From NCBI GenBank assembly GCA_002943765.1, contig PQWQ01000004.1, positions 3,720,001-3,784,000 on the forward strand: a stretch of DNA of 64,000 bases. The letters run 5' to 3'. Shown in pieces: positions 40,501-50,800 of the stretch (position 1 is its first letter; each line of letters begins with the position of its first letter). This DNA is from Psoroptes ovis (lineage: Eukaryota > Arthropoda > Arachnida > Sarcoptiformes > Psoroptidae). A program made the translations under genes and the position numbers. A model generated the notes under the pieces. It was not told the DNA's origin. It made no database searches and was given only the letters and a program-made list of their open reading frames with translations.

Positions 40501-43115
40501 GATGCATTTTGATTATGATTATCATGATTATGAGATGATTGATCAGAAGAAAGCATTGAACTAAAAATTGATACACCACCAAATAGGGTTGGAGAATTAA
40601 GATTCATCATTGATGAAGATGGAGAACTGGCCGCTGAATTTTGTTGAAGATTTTCATTTGATTGTGATGTTCGATTACGCTATGAATTGATTCATTAATT
40701 TAAAAATTTTTGGATGAATAAAATATTAAATCACTCACCTTGCGGAATGCATCGAATGTATTGCTTAAGGAACTACGAGCCATCATTCGAAGACCTTCAA
40801 GTCGATTCAAACTCAGGGTAGATTTTTGTTGTTGAAATTGATGTAAAACTGGATCATGTTGATCGATTTGTTCGCAAAGACTAATCAGATCCATTCGGCA
40901 TTTGCCATCACGTATTTCATGATATCTTTGCATTCTTTCAACCCTTGCTTTAAGCATGATGACTAATAAATCTACACGTTGTTCTAATCGATCTAATTGT
41001 AAATATTCGAATACAGTATGATATTCACGCCAACGTCTTTCTGAAGAGCCATGTCTAATTCTATGCAGTAACATGGCAAATATTTTAACATCGTCGAGGC
41101 CATAAATATCGAGACAAAGTTGATGAAACCAATTCATTGGACAATTATTACAATATTGATTAGGATTTTTTATTGGTTGTGCAGATGCAAGATTTTCTTG
41201 TGATCCAGCCGCTGATGATGGAGAATTATCTTTGCTACCAGCTGTAGCTGCTCTAGCTGCAGTCGCATGTTGATGTCGATAAGCATTGTTGAAAGACTGA
41301 CGTAACGAACATAATAAATCGTTAGCGATTGATTCGGATTGACATTGAAATATATGTAGCACATAATTGTCTGAATTAGTTTTTGTTTCAGGGGTCGATG
41401 AATTCTTTTGATGGGCATTTGTTGATGCAGCATTTGATTGCTGTGATACAGATGTGAAATCTATTCCAGATGGCTGCGGCGGCACATAAGGTTCACGAAC
41501 AATTATACCGAAATGATCTGCATGTTTTGAGCCCTGAGAACAATGACAAATATTGGCAAATACTTTTGAATAAACTTGTCGATGATTCTCTGTTGAAATC
41601 AAACATATATCGATTGTGCCAATTATGAATAACATTGTTTTGTTGGGTTCTTGTTTGCCTGAATTTGCATCATTTGACCAGCCTTTAGAATCATTTGTTG
41701 TCTTTTCAGAAGGTGGCTGTGATGGTGGTGTCGGTGATTGACAACCAGGTTCAGTCGATTCATTTGATTCTTCGATTACTTGAACAAGAAAACGATTCTT
41801 ACGATATTGTCTTCGAGCAGTTGTTGTAATTACTGTTGGTTTATTGCTCGTTGTACTCGTATTGGTTACATTAATTGTAGAAGCATTAGCATCGGCGGAA
41901 CGATCTGATGACAGTGTTGAATCTGTCTCAGAAGGATAATCGCATAATATTTCTAAATGAAGTTTATCAGCTGCACGATCAATCATAGATGGTGTTGATC
42001 GTTTTTGTGTGATAAGCACTGAGCCAATATGACGCACTTCAAAACAATTGTTATTAATATTCAATTGTTGATTATTCAAATCTAACAATGGAAAATAAGA
42101 TGTTGATGTGCTTTTAGCATTATTTGAACCATTAATCGATTTAGACACTTTACTATTTGATGATGAAGGGTCAATAAACGTTTGTACTTTACATCGTAAT
42201 TCATTGAATTTCATACAAATTTCAGATTGCTTCATAGACATTGACGAATAGACATATGGAAAAAAATTATGTATATTAATTGTAACAATCAAAGAACAAA
42301 AATATACTTACTTGAACTGCGTTTGTTGCTTGAAATAAATAAATATTAGGCACTGCATTTACTACGTCTTCATCTGATTTATGAATATAATAAAAAAGTG
42401 TTGGCTGTCGATAATATTTTCCGAGAAGAAATATACGACTGAATTTATGTCGTAAAAGACATTGACCATCAAGAGGATTGCATAATTGAAAAATATATGA
42501 ATTATCTTCAGATGAAGAAACAAGCATTATATCCATGCGAACCAATAAACCATTATTTGTTTGATCTGTTTCTTGATTTAATTGTTGTCTAAGACGTTTA
42601 AAACCTTCGATACGTTCATTGTCATTTTCTTTCATCAAACAATTAGTGATACATGCAGACAGATCTATTCCAACACATTTTGATTGATAAATCAGATCGG
42701 TTAGAATCCAATTCAACATTGGATATGTTTGTCGTTTTCGTAATGGTGTCGAACCAATAAATCGTACATTATATGAACCAATTATTGATCGTCGATATTC
42801 TGCCATATCTGTCAATTCGATTTCATGATTTTTATCAATCAATGATTGACTCGATGATATCTGTGATGGTGTAGAATTCATACCACCACCGCCAACAATA
42901 TTACCACCAACAGAAACTTTAACTGTCGACATACCGGTAGCAGCCATTGATGCTGATGAAGATGATGGTGATAATGATGGCGATACTGTCGATGATGATG
43001 ATGAACCAGTCGATGATTGATTCGATGATTTAATGCCTAATTGTGTAAGCAAATTTGACACATTTGCTCGTGTCAATTGACTACTAAAATCACCTGATAA
43101 ACGTTTAGTTTTCAT
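37529..43115 (-). CDS. TBC1D4: TBC1D1/TBC1D4 (AS160)-type Rab GTPase-activating protein
   Basis: Seven exons on the minus strand (43115-42312, 42229-40739, 40679-39383, 39311-38671, 38607-38514, 38449-38291, 38232-37529) give 1729 aa, all in phase. The layout is two PTB domains (SYNVRFIGSTPL; FEVRHIGSVLI), a central region with SERRWREYHTVFEYLQLDR, long Asn/Gln-rich linkers (exon 3), then a TBC domain from about residue 1300 and a C-terminal coiled coil. The TBC domain keeps the arginine finger IFVDLGRTFP and the glutamine finger YCQG, so Rab-GAP activity is expected. LLKQLAIHQHAIFVDLGRT and GPGQLALYNLLKAYSLLD are hallmarks of the TBC1D1/4 group, which controls vesicle traffic such as insulin-regulated transporter movement; Drosophila pollux is the fly relative. 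QRRNT in exon 3 is a possible basophilic-kinase site, but equivalence to the Akt sites of AS160 is speculative. Length exceeds the vertebrate proteins because of the Asn/Gln runs. Confidence 0.95.
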
Positions 43116-44449
43116 AGGTCAAATTTTAATTGAAAAAAATTGAATTGTTTTTTTCTGTTTCTTTTTTTTGAACCTCTGAAATCAATTATTATTACTTGTC
43201 ACTTTATTGAATATGAATCAAAACTGATGAAAAATTATTGACACAAAAAAAAATCAAAACATTTGCACTGATCAAACAGCATTTAAAGCAATAAAACGTA
43301 ATTTAAATTCACACCACACAAAAAAAAAAACATCATAAAACACTTGTGTCAAATTGAATTGAATGAATAAACAACAAATTTTTCAATGGTTTGCTGTTAT
43401 ATTAATAATAATAATTGCGATCATGATCATAATTCATTGCTCGCCATCATTTAAATTATAAGAATATCATTTTAAACATTGAAAATATTGTGAATATTGG
43501 ATGAATGGACCAATGAATTCAGTGTGTGTATTTTCGATTTGATTCTACGTACTCTACATGATCATTGTTTATTGTTATTATTGTTTTACATACATACAGA
43601 ATTCAATTCAATGAAAATTCAATGATTCTATTCTAATATATATGGGATGGAAAAGTACATGGAAAAATGAGGAAAAAAATACGAAATCAGAAGAATATAT
43701 GGATGATGAAGATGATGATAATCGAAAATTTAAACGCATACGCAGTATAAATACTACACGTGAAACATTGGAAAAATAAAATGAAAGTTGAATTGAATCA
43801 ATACATATAGAAGATATACGTGTGTGTGCATATTTACACGAATATGAATCGTAAATGAAATGAATTTTTTCAAAAATTTCTTATAATAACTACAAACGAC
43901 AAGATTTTAAAGTTTTGATTCATAGTTTTAAAATTAAATTTCGTAATTTTATCGTTTTAAAGTTACATTGAAAACTATGAAAATAATCTTTAAAAGTACG
44001 AATTGAAACTTTAAACTTGGTAAAATACAAGTTTATATATATAGAATTTATTTAATCATATAATAATAATCACATATACTACATTATATTCATCATGGCA
44101 CAATCGTTATTTATTAAACACTTATTATTTTATTTTATTTTATTTATTCATCATTATTTATACTCATGATCACCAATGAGATCGACACAACATCTTTCAT
44201 TATACACACACGTAGATTTGATTTTTTTTAGAGTTTTCTATCCAGTTTTCGTGAATAAGAGAAAAAGTAAAAACATGAAATTAGAATGAATAAATGAAAT
44301 TTCAATCGAATTGAATTGAATTTAAATGTAAATGTTGAATTTGAGGAAAGATTTGTGTGTGTTTTTCATTATTTGTAATTGCTTGGATACTGTCCAAATT
44401 GATGCGTCATTCAATTTTTTTCCATGTTTTAAATTATAATTTATTTTTA

Positions 44450-44480
<31 letters not shown>

Positions 44481-45027
44481 TGGATACAAAACATACAGAA
44501 CATTTATATTTTCGTATTTATTTATATTTATTCGTTGTTCAAACGTTCATTTTTTTATTCTATTCAAAAATTTATTCTAGTTTTTTAATGAGAAGGAAAA
44601 TTGATATCACATATTGAAATCAAAATAATGATGATAATAACTGAATTGACGTTAACATTTGAATGAAATATAAAAATTGAAAATTGAAAATTAAAAATTG
44701 TACGGATTTATTCATTGAAATTGAAATGAATGTTTTCTCCATTCGGATGGTTTTCTCATAAGGGAATTATAATAATTATAATAAATAGTTGATTATGATT
44801 CAATTTTGATTTATATTTCATTATTCGATCGATTAAAATTCGACAGTTGGACAGTTTCGACTATTTGAATTTATTTTTTTTAAAAATATTTTTTTAATTG
44901 ATTGCCGTTATTTAATTACATTTTTATTATGATATATTTAGACTAATATAAATGATTATTGACAAATAAATACAAAAAAATAGATGTAAAAAGGCTAAAT
45001 GTAAATTAATTTAAAAAAAAAAAACAA
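43116..45027. other. 1.9-kb non-coding stretch upstream of the TBC gene
   Basis: AT-rich, with a run of about 28 T near 44450-44477 and several AAT/TATA repeats. The 86-codon frame at 44357-44617 runs through the poly-T tract and is not credible. This stretch should hold the TBC gene promoter and the ATP23 3' end. I see nothing more specific. Confidence 0.5.
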
Positions 45028-45973
45028 TTAAGCATATGTATCATAATCATAAAGAAAACGTTCACGATATGCCCATTTGATGTGTGGTGAATTTAAACGT
45101 ATTCGTCGACCAATCGGTTCCATATCATTGTAACAACGATCAAATACTTTATCGACAATTTTCGATGCTTCATCTACTGGCATACCTTTGCGTATTGCTA
45201 ATATTGATGATAATGCTTTCACTTTTACACATTCACGATGTGATCCAGCTAAACGATTGAAACCGGTTGTGCCAGAAAAAAATGAACTAGTTATTGAACA
45301 ATGTACAAGATTGGCAGCACGAATTTCGGAACAAGCAATATGTTCTAAATTATCAAAATCTAATTTAGCTCTACAATAATCAAACATATGTATCAATTCA
45401 TGACCAATAACGGCTGATGTCATTTCTTTTGTGTAAACACGATTTTGACAAACAACAATTTGATTATGTTTGGTATCATAACCACCTGTTACTTGATCGG
45501 CACAATTTTCACAACAAATATGTCGATTAATGTCGATTTCACTAATTAATTTTTAAATATAAATCATAAATATAAATATCAATCGATTTTCTTTTGAAAC
45601 AATTAATACGAACCATCCTTTGGACCGTAAGGCAGCCAACAATAACTTGACCAATGGACCTAATTGATTGATTGGAAAATTAAATTTTAATAAATATTCA
45701 AATTAATTTAAAATGAATTCATTTCATACTTTCATTCAATGCTTTTTCCACTTTATATCGGCAACGAAAATGTACAAAATTTTCGGCAGCATTTTTTTTA
45801 CCAGTCAAAATATCATACCAAGAATATTGAGGTTGTTGTTGCTGGTACTGCTGCTGCGATGATCCATTACTTTTCATCAATTCAACATTACGTTTACGAT
45901 CAGGATACAATTCATCGGTAGCATCTTCATATTTCGATTCATTTTCATTTTGAACCATAATTTTTTCTCGCAT
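45028..45973 (-). CDS. ATP23: mitochondrial inner-membrane protease ATP23 (M76 metalloprotease)
   Basis: Three exons on the minus strand (45973-45730, 45659-45614, 45541-45028) encode 267 aa. The zinc-protease motif is HELIH, followed by MFDYCRAKLDFDNLEHIACSE, the conserved pattern of the ATP23 family. Upstream are the paired cysteines (CCENC) and VTGGYD with VVCQNR, and downstream CYNDMEP. The second exon is only 46 bp, and its joins rebuild NESPLVKLL and KGCEIDI, matching the family. ATP23 processes and chaperones ATP synthase subunit 6 in the intermembrane space of yeast. The first ~50 residues are Glu/Asn/Gln-rich. The gene starts only 213 bp from the transposon end, so its promoter is either very short or now includes transposon sequence. 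Confidence 0.93.
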
Positions 45974-46204
45974 TCAAAATTGCAAAATATATAAATTAAT
46001 AATTTTGAAAAAAAAAATGAAAAAACATGTGACAAAACTGATCATTTCATTTCATACAATGCAAGTTAATTTCTCTATATGCAAGTTAACCCATTTATTT
46101 CTCTAAAAAAAATTTTTTTTCGAAACAATTTTTAATTTTTTATGTAAAAAAAAAAATTTATAACAAAATATTCAAAAAATAAAATAAAGAGTTACCTAGA
46201 ATAA

Positions 46205-46562
46205 CGGCCCCTGGAAAAAAATCGGAATAAAAGTTATCGCATCATGTTTTTGGTCAATAGAGATGAAAAAAAGTCAATGACGGTCACCAACAATTCTTGA
46301 CCCTTCCGGTCCAAAAAGGGGGTCAAAAGTCAATAATTGCTATATCTCGGCCGTTTTAAGAGGTGAACTCTCAATTTTTTCAATAATTAAAGATTATCTA
46401 GTTATTAATCATTCGTGAAAATATCATTGCTTAACATGATCGGCAAACCGAAATATATCCATTTGAAGTTACCATTGTCATTATCATATGGGCTGCCAGT
46501 TGACGTGTACACGTCAAAACTGAAGTGCTCGGTGATTCGCTCAACAACTGTTTAAATAGTCG
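46205..46562. repeat. left terminal inverted repeat core (358 bp)
   Basis: It starts CGGCCCCTGGAAAAAAATCG and ends TTTAAATAGTCG. By eye it matches the reverse complement of 50414-50771 with no difference and equal length. It contains an internal perfect palindrome GACGTGTACACGTC. Confidence 0.93.
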
Positions 46563-46588
46563 TATTTAATACAAGTATTTGTAAGTCT

Positions 46589-47308
46589 ATGATATTTTGG
46601 CTATTGTTGGTTCAACTTTTCCTCTTCCCACTTGGTCTTCAAAGGTTTGCTATCAAAAATCGTAAAAATGATTGTCATAAAACATTAAAGACAAAGATGA
46701 TTAAAGGAAATTGCCGAAAACGACATACAGAGCTAATGACCAAAGGATTAGAGGCCTCGCCTAAAGGACTACACAATGATCATCAACTTTTCATTTTCCT
46801 ATTTGAGTTTGTCTTAAATAAACATAAAAACTGTGATCAAACAATCACATTCCTAGGCCATCAAGGACCTGAAGATTTTCTTCGACAATCGTGGGATAAA
46901 CCCTTGGGCATATATTGAAAGTATAATGAGAATTTTCGAGAATTCTTTTTCTTTTGATTAAATACTTTAATTATTTCTATTATTTAAATCTCATGATTTT
47001 CTATAATTCTCCTTTATTTTTCCATATTTGCTGTGAGACAATGAGGAATGAGTCGGTAGGCAAAATGGACAAAGAAATTGTTGAACTGGTGCCAGAAGGA
47101 ATTAGTGAAATAGCGGCAAATGAATTGTCAAAGAGAAAGATTATAGCAGCGTCAGACAAGATAATGGAACTGGCGCTAGAAAGGATTAACATATGGCTAA
47201 GACCTCAAGCTAATACCTTGATAGGTAAATAATAGATAGATAATTTTTGCATAGCTATTGGGTCGGTATCAAAGACACAAACAATCGTCTCCATGGGCCG
47301 AGCCTAAT
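46589..47308 (+). CDS. accessory ORF(s) of the transposon, not recognised
   Basis: Just inside the left repeat are two open stretches on the transposase strand: 46589-46918 (109 codons, hydrophobic start, then basic, ending DFLRQSWDKPLG) and 46954-47232 (whose C-terminal part is acidic/helical: MDKEIVELVPEGISEIA and so on). A possible splice at 47224 would add GSVSKTQTIV up to a stop at 47308, but that intron would be only 30 bp. I recognise no domain. It could be a second transposon protein in two or three exons, a decayed one, or chance ORFs. ISL2EU elements often carry a YqaJ-type nuclease as second gene, and I do not see its motifs here. Confidence 0.35.
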
Positions 47309-47745
47309 AGAATTGACTTTTCACACAGGTGCGAGGCTTGTGACATTATTATACATATTCCCTACAAACACACAATCAAAACACATTAGATTTTATGAAA
47401 TGACACGATACACATCGAATATTAGCTGATTTCGTCAAATTCGACAAATAAAGTATTTTATAATTAAAAACCGAACCGCTCTATCGCTATGCAGAATCAT
47501 TGAACTTGATAGAAAATTGAAGTATCATTACACATGTTTCTCCATTTTCATATTTTTCTAATATAATATTATATTTCGATTTTTACCTGACCATGTCGCT
47601 TCATCATTTTAATTATTCCCTTTTCAATGAATCATTCTCACTCTTTTGCATTTACTTACAATTTGGTCTTTTCAATACCGAAATTATCGATGGGCTGAGT
47701 CTAACAAATTAAGCCTAACCAAGTCGAAGGACCTGTGAAATATTG

Positions 47746-47754
47746 TATAAATAA
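47746..47754 (+). promoter_or_regulatory. TATA box of the transposase gene
   Basis: TATAAATAA lies 63 bases before the chosen ATG (47817), in a region less AT-rich than the flanking host DNA. This is good spacing for a TATA promoter with a short leader. Confidence 0.55.
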
Positions 47755-47816
47755 GCATAAAAACAAACACATTTCATCCATTTCACGATTCCAACACATT
47801 GTTGCAATTTGTCAAA

Positions 47817-50205
47817 ATGTCCGAACAAAAAATATCGATTCGCGGAAAGCATTGTGCTATCTGCAAAAAACTATTACAATATAAAATTAATAGATATAAT
47901 AAACATGTCAAAGATGAAGAATATATCGAAAAAGTCCGCATAGCAACGGGCAAAACGATTAAAATCAATGATTTTGTTTGTTCCTCATGTTACTCGAAGG
48001 TATCTAAAATTCACTCACTTCGAAGAAAACAAGAATCTGAAACATCAGCTTCAAGTGACCCACAGCCATCAGCTTCAAGTGACTCACAGCCACCAGCATC
48101 AAGAGACCCACAGCCATCAACATCAAGAGACCCACAGCCATCAGCTTCAAGTGACTCACAGCCACCAGCATCAAGAGACCCACAGCCATCAACATCAATG
48201 GCAGAAATAACACCAAGTGATCCGATATCAACACCATATAGCGAATCGGATTTTTCATCTCCAATCAAATCACAATCTTCAATAACTTCAGATGAATCAT
48301 ACATTTATGAAGAAAAAGATGACGATTTGATTGAAGTCCCGCATGTACGATGCATTTCGACACACAGGTATTGTTTCATTTGTGGAAGTGAGACGAGTTT
48401 GAGACTCGTACCACCCGAAGCACGTTTACAAGTTTTTAAACAGCGTAAACTAATAATTCCTAAGGGAAACCGCTGCTGCCCAGGTCATTTGGTTCACAAT
48501 GTTTTATATCGAAAAGACATGTATAAAATCGAAATACATCAACTTTCGACGTTAATAGAAAGCGAAGATTACTTCTACCTTCTTCATGGTTCAGATGTGG
48601 CACACAGAGAGCGAATCAACGATGATAACATCTATGATTTGACAGGTAATTATCATTATTTGGCTTTTTAGTATGTTGAATATATGATTCAAATGAATTT
48701 TTTTTGTCTAGGTCACACAATGGACCAAATTGACGGCCTCTGTTCCAAAATCAAATCGATGAGGAACACGCCCAAGAGATCAATTAAAAATGCAATGATT
48801 GCATTTTTGATAAAATTAAAGACCGGTCTACCAAATAAAATAGTTGCAACGATGTTTGACAAGAACATGACTGAAAACAATATCATGAATCAGATCGATG
48901 CAATATTGAATGCATTCGAAACAGATATATTGTCAACGTCATTTGGATCTGGTAATCTGGACCGAGATTGCCTGATCAATGAACATACATCATTGATGGT
49001 GCGCAAATTGTGCGATAATGTTGATGGAAGATTGGTGATCATTTGTGATGGCACTTATTTACGCCATCAAAAGTCGTCAAACAACATTTATCAACGCAAG
49101 TCCTATTCGGGTCAAAAAATGACAAGCCTGTGCAAACCATTTACGGTATGCACGACTGATGGCTTCGTCATAGACCTATACGGACCGTATTATGCACGCG
49201 ACAATGATGCAACTATTTTAAGAAGAATCCTCGAAAACCCAAATGGATTGCCCCGACTCTTAAGAAAAGGTAAGTGTTCAAATATACATATTTTTTTGAA
49301 TGTTCTCAATTAATTCTATGCTACTTTTAACAGGAGATATTTTTGTTTTGGATCGAGGATTTCGTGATGTTCGGTCTTTTTTGGAACAGTCTGGTTATCA
49401 GGTAATGATGCCAGCATTGAAAGGCCAACGGAATCAGTTAACAACAACTGAATCCAATCAGTCACGCTTTGTTACCAAAATCCGTTGGCCAGTAGAAGCA
49501 GTGCATGGAGTCATAGCTCAAAAATATAAGCTTCTACATCACCAATTTCTGAATCAATCGCTGCCGAAAGCATCGACGTATTGCAGAATCGCTTGCTATC
49601 TGGTGAACAATTTTTGTAAGCGATTCACGAGCGATAAGGACAATGTTGATGTAATTGTGCTGCGAATGTTTAAAATGAATTTAACCAACAACGATCTTGG
49701 TCAATATGTTCTAGATAATAATCTCAATTATAAAAAGAACATATTCATCAGCATGGGGAGCAATGATCTTGCAGATTTTCCGCAATTATCGCTAGAACAA
49801 TTGATAATATTTTTCACTGGGTCATATCAACTATCACAATCGATAACATACCTGGGAGAAATGCTATCTGACAATGATCAATTGCTGATAGAAAAAATGG
49901 TGGGTGATATGTCTTTGATTCGATGGGTGGTTCGATCGAGGCATATCAATTCAAAGACCTACCGGGTTTATGTAAAATATCTACCGAATGGCCATGACCT
50001 TGATTCAATATTAGGCCATTATTGTACTTGTGCCAACGGGAACCGAACCATTGGTTCGTGTTCACATGTCGCAGCTCTGATTTTTTATCTGAGTTTTGGC
50101 AAGTACGAAAACCGGAGATTCCTCCCAGCCGAGGCTCTGACAAACATCTTCGATCATAGCGGTCCAATGGTTTTTGATGATAACGAAAGTGATATCGAAG
50201 AGTGA
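47817..50205 (+). CDS. transposase with DDE (Tnp_4-like) nuclease and SWIM zinc finger
   Basis: Three exons (47817-48645, 48712-49269, 49334-50205) give 752 aa. In order: a Cys2-Cys2 N-terminal domain (HCAICKK..., VCSSCYSK); an acidic Ser/Pro-rich linker with six 8-residue repeats (78-125); a second cysteine/histidine cluster (YCFICGS..., RCCPGH); a helical region; and the DDE nuclease with D389 (ICDGTYL), D469 (FVLDRGF) and E517 (RWPVEAVHG). A SWIM zinc finger follows (about 693-708, CTCANGNRTIGSCSH), then an acidic tail. The intact frame, splice sites and triad suggest an active enzyme. The order DDE then SWIM is unusual to me, since ISL2EU transposases usually carry an N-terminal THAP-type domain. 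ATG at 47817 was preferred over 47799 because it starts MSEQ just before the zinc domain. Confidence 0.88.
48048..48191 (+). repeat. six 24-bp tandem repeats inside the transposase gene
   Basis: Units encode variants of ASSDPQPS (SDSQPP, SRDPQPST). Units 2 and 5 are near identical, as are 3 and 6, suggesting duplication of a three-unit block. All reading frames on both strands stay open here, which creates spurious ORFs. Confidence 0.9.
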
Positions 50206-50413
50206 TTTTTCTTTGTAAATATTTTTCTTTCTTAATTTTTTTTTTAAATATTTTTTCTTGTAAATATTTCTTTAGATATATATTTTAGATAATATAGGGT
50301 GGCTGTTAAATGGTGGTTTATGTCCTGTGGTTGCCGAAATGTCATTAAATGATTATGCTCGGGCTTAAATGGTCATCAATTGATGATGAACATAGAAGTG
50401 CTTGTGCTCTAAG

Positions 50414-50771
50414 CGACTATTTAAACAGTTGTTGAGCGAATCACCGAGCACTTCAGTTTTGACGTGTACACGTCAACTGGCAGCCCATATGATAATGACA
50501 ATGGTAACTTCAAATGGATATATTTCGGTTTGCCGATCATGTTAAGCAATGATATTTTCACGAATGATTAATAACTAGATAATCTTTAATTATTGAAAAA
50601 ATTGAGAGTTCACCTCTTAAAACGGCCGAGATATAGCAATTATTGACTTTTGACCCCCTTTTTGGACCGGAAGGGTCAAGAATTGTTGGTGACCGTCATT
50701 GACTTTTTTTCATCTCTATTGACCAAAAACATGATGCGATAACTTTTATTCCGATTTTTTTCCAGGGGCCG
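50414..50771. repeat. right terminal inverted repeat core (358 bp)
   Basis: This is the reverse complement of 46205-46562 with no visible mismatch, ending CCAGGGGCCG. The 30 bases that follow (50772-50801) resemble the left tip with two mismatches and a 12-bp indel. Confidence 0.93.
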
Positions 50772-50800
50772 CATCACTCTATGTTATTATAGGAAACTCT

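Noticed and set aside
44449..44477. Long poly-T run as a retroposon tail
   Set aside because: No adjacent retroposon body, target duplication or reverse-transcribed gene is visible; long A/T runs are common throughout the window.
48004..48304. Antisense frames across the 24-bp repeats
   Set aside because: Repeat units of 24 bp keep all frames open; the sense frame is the one that links zinc modules and the DDE domain.
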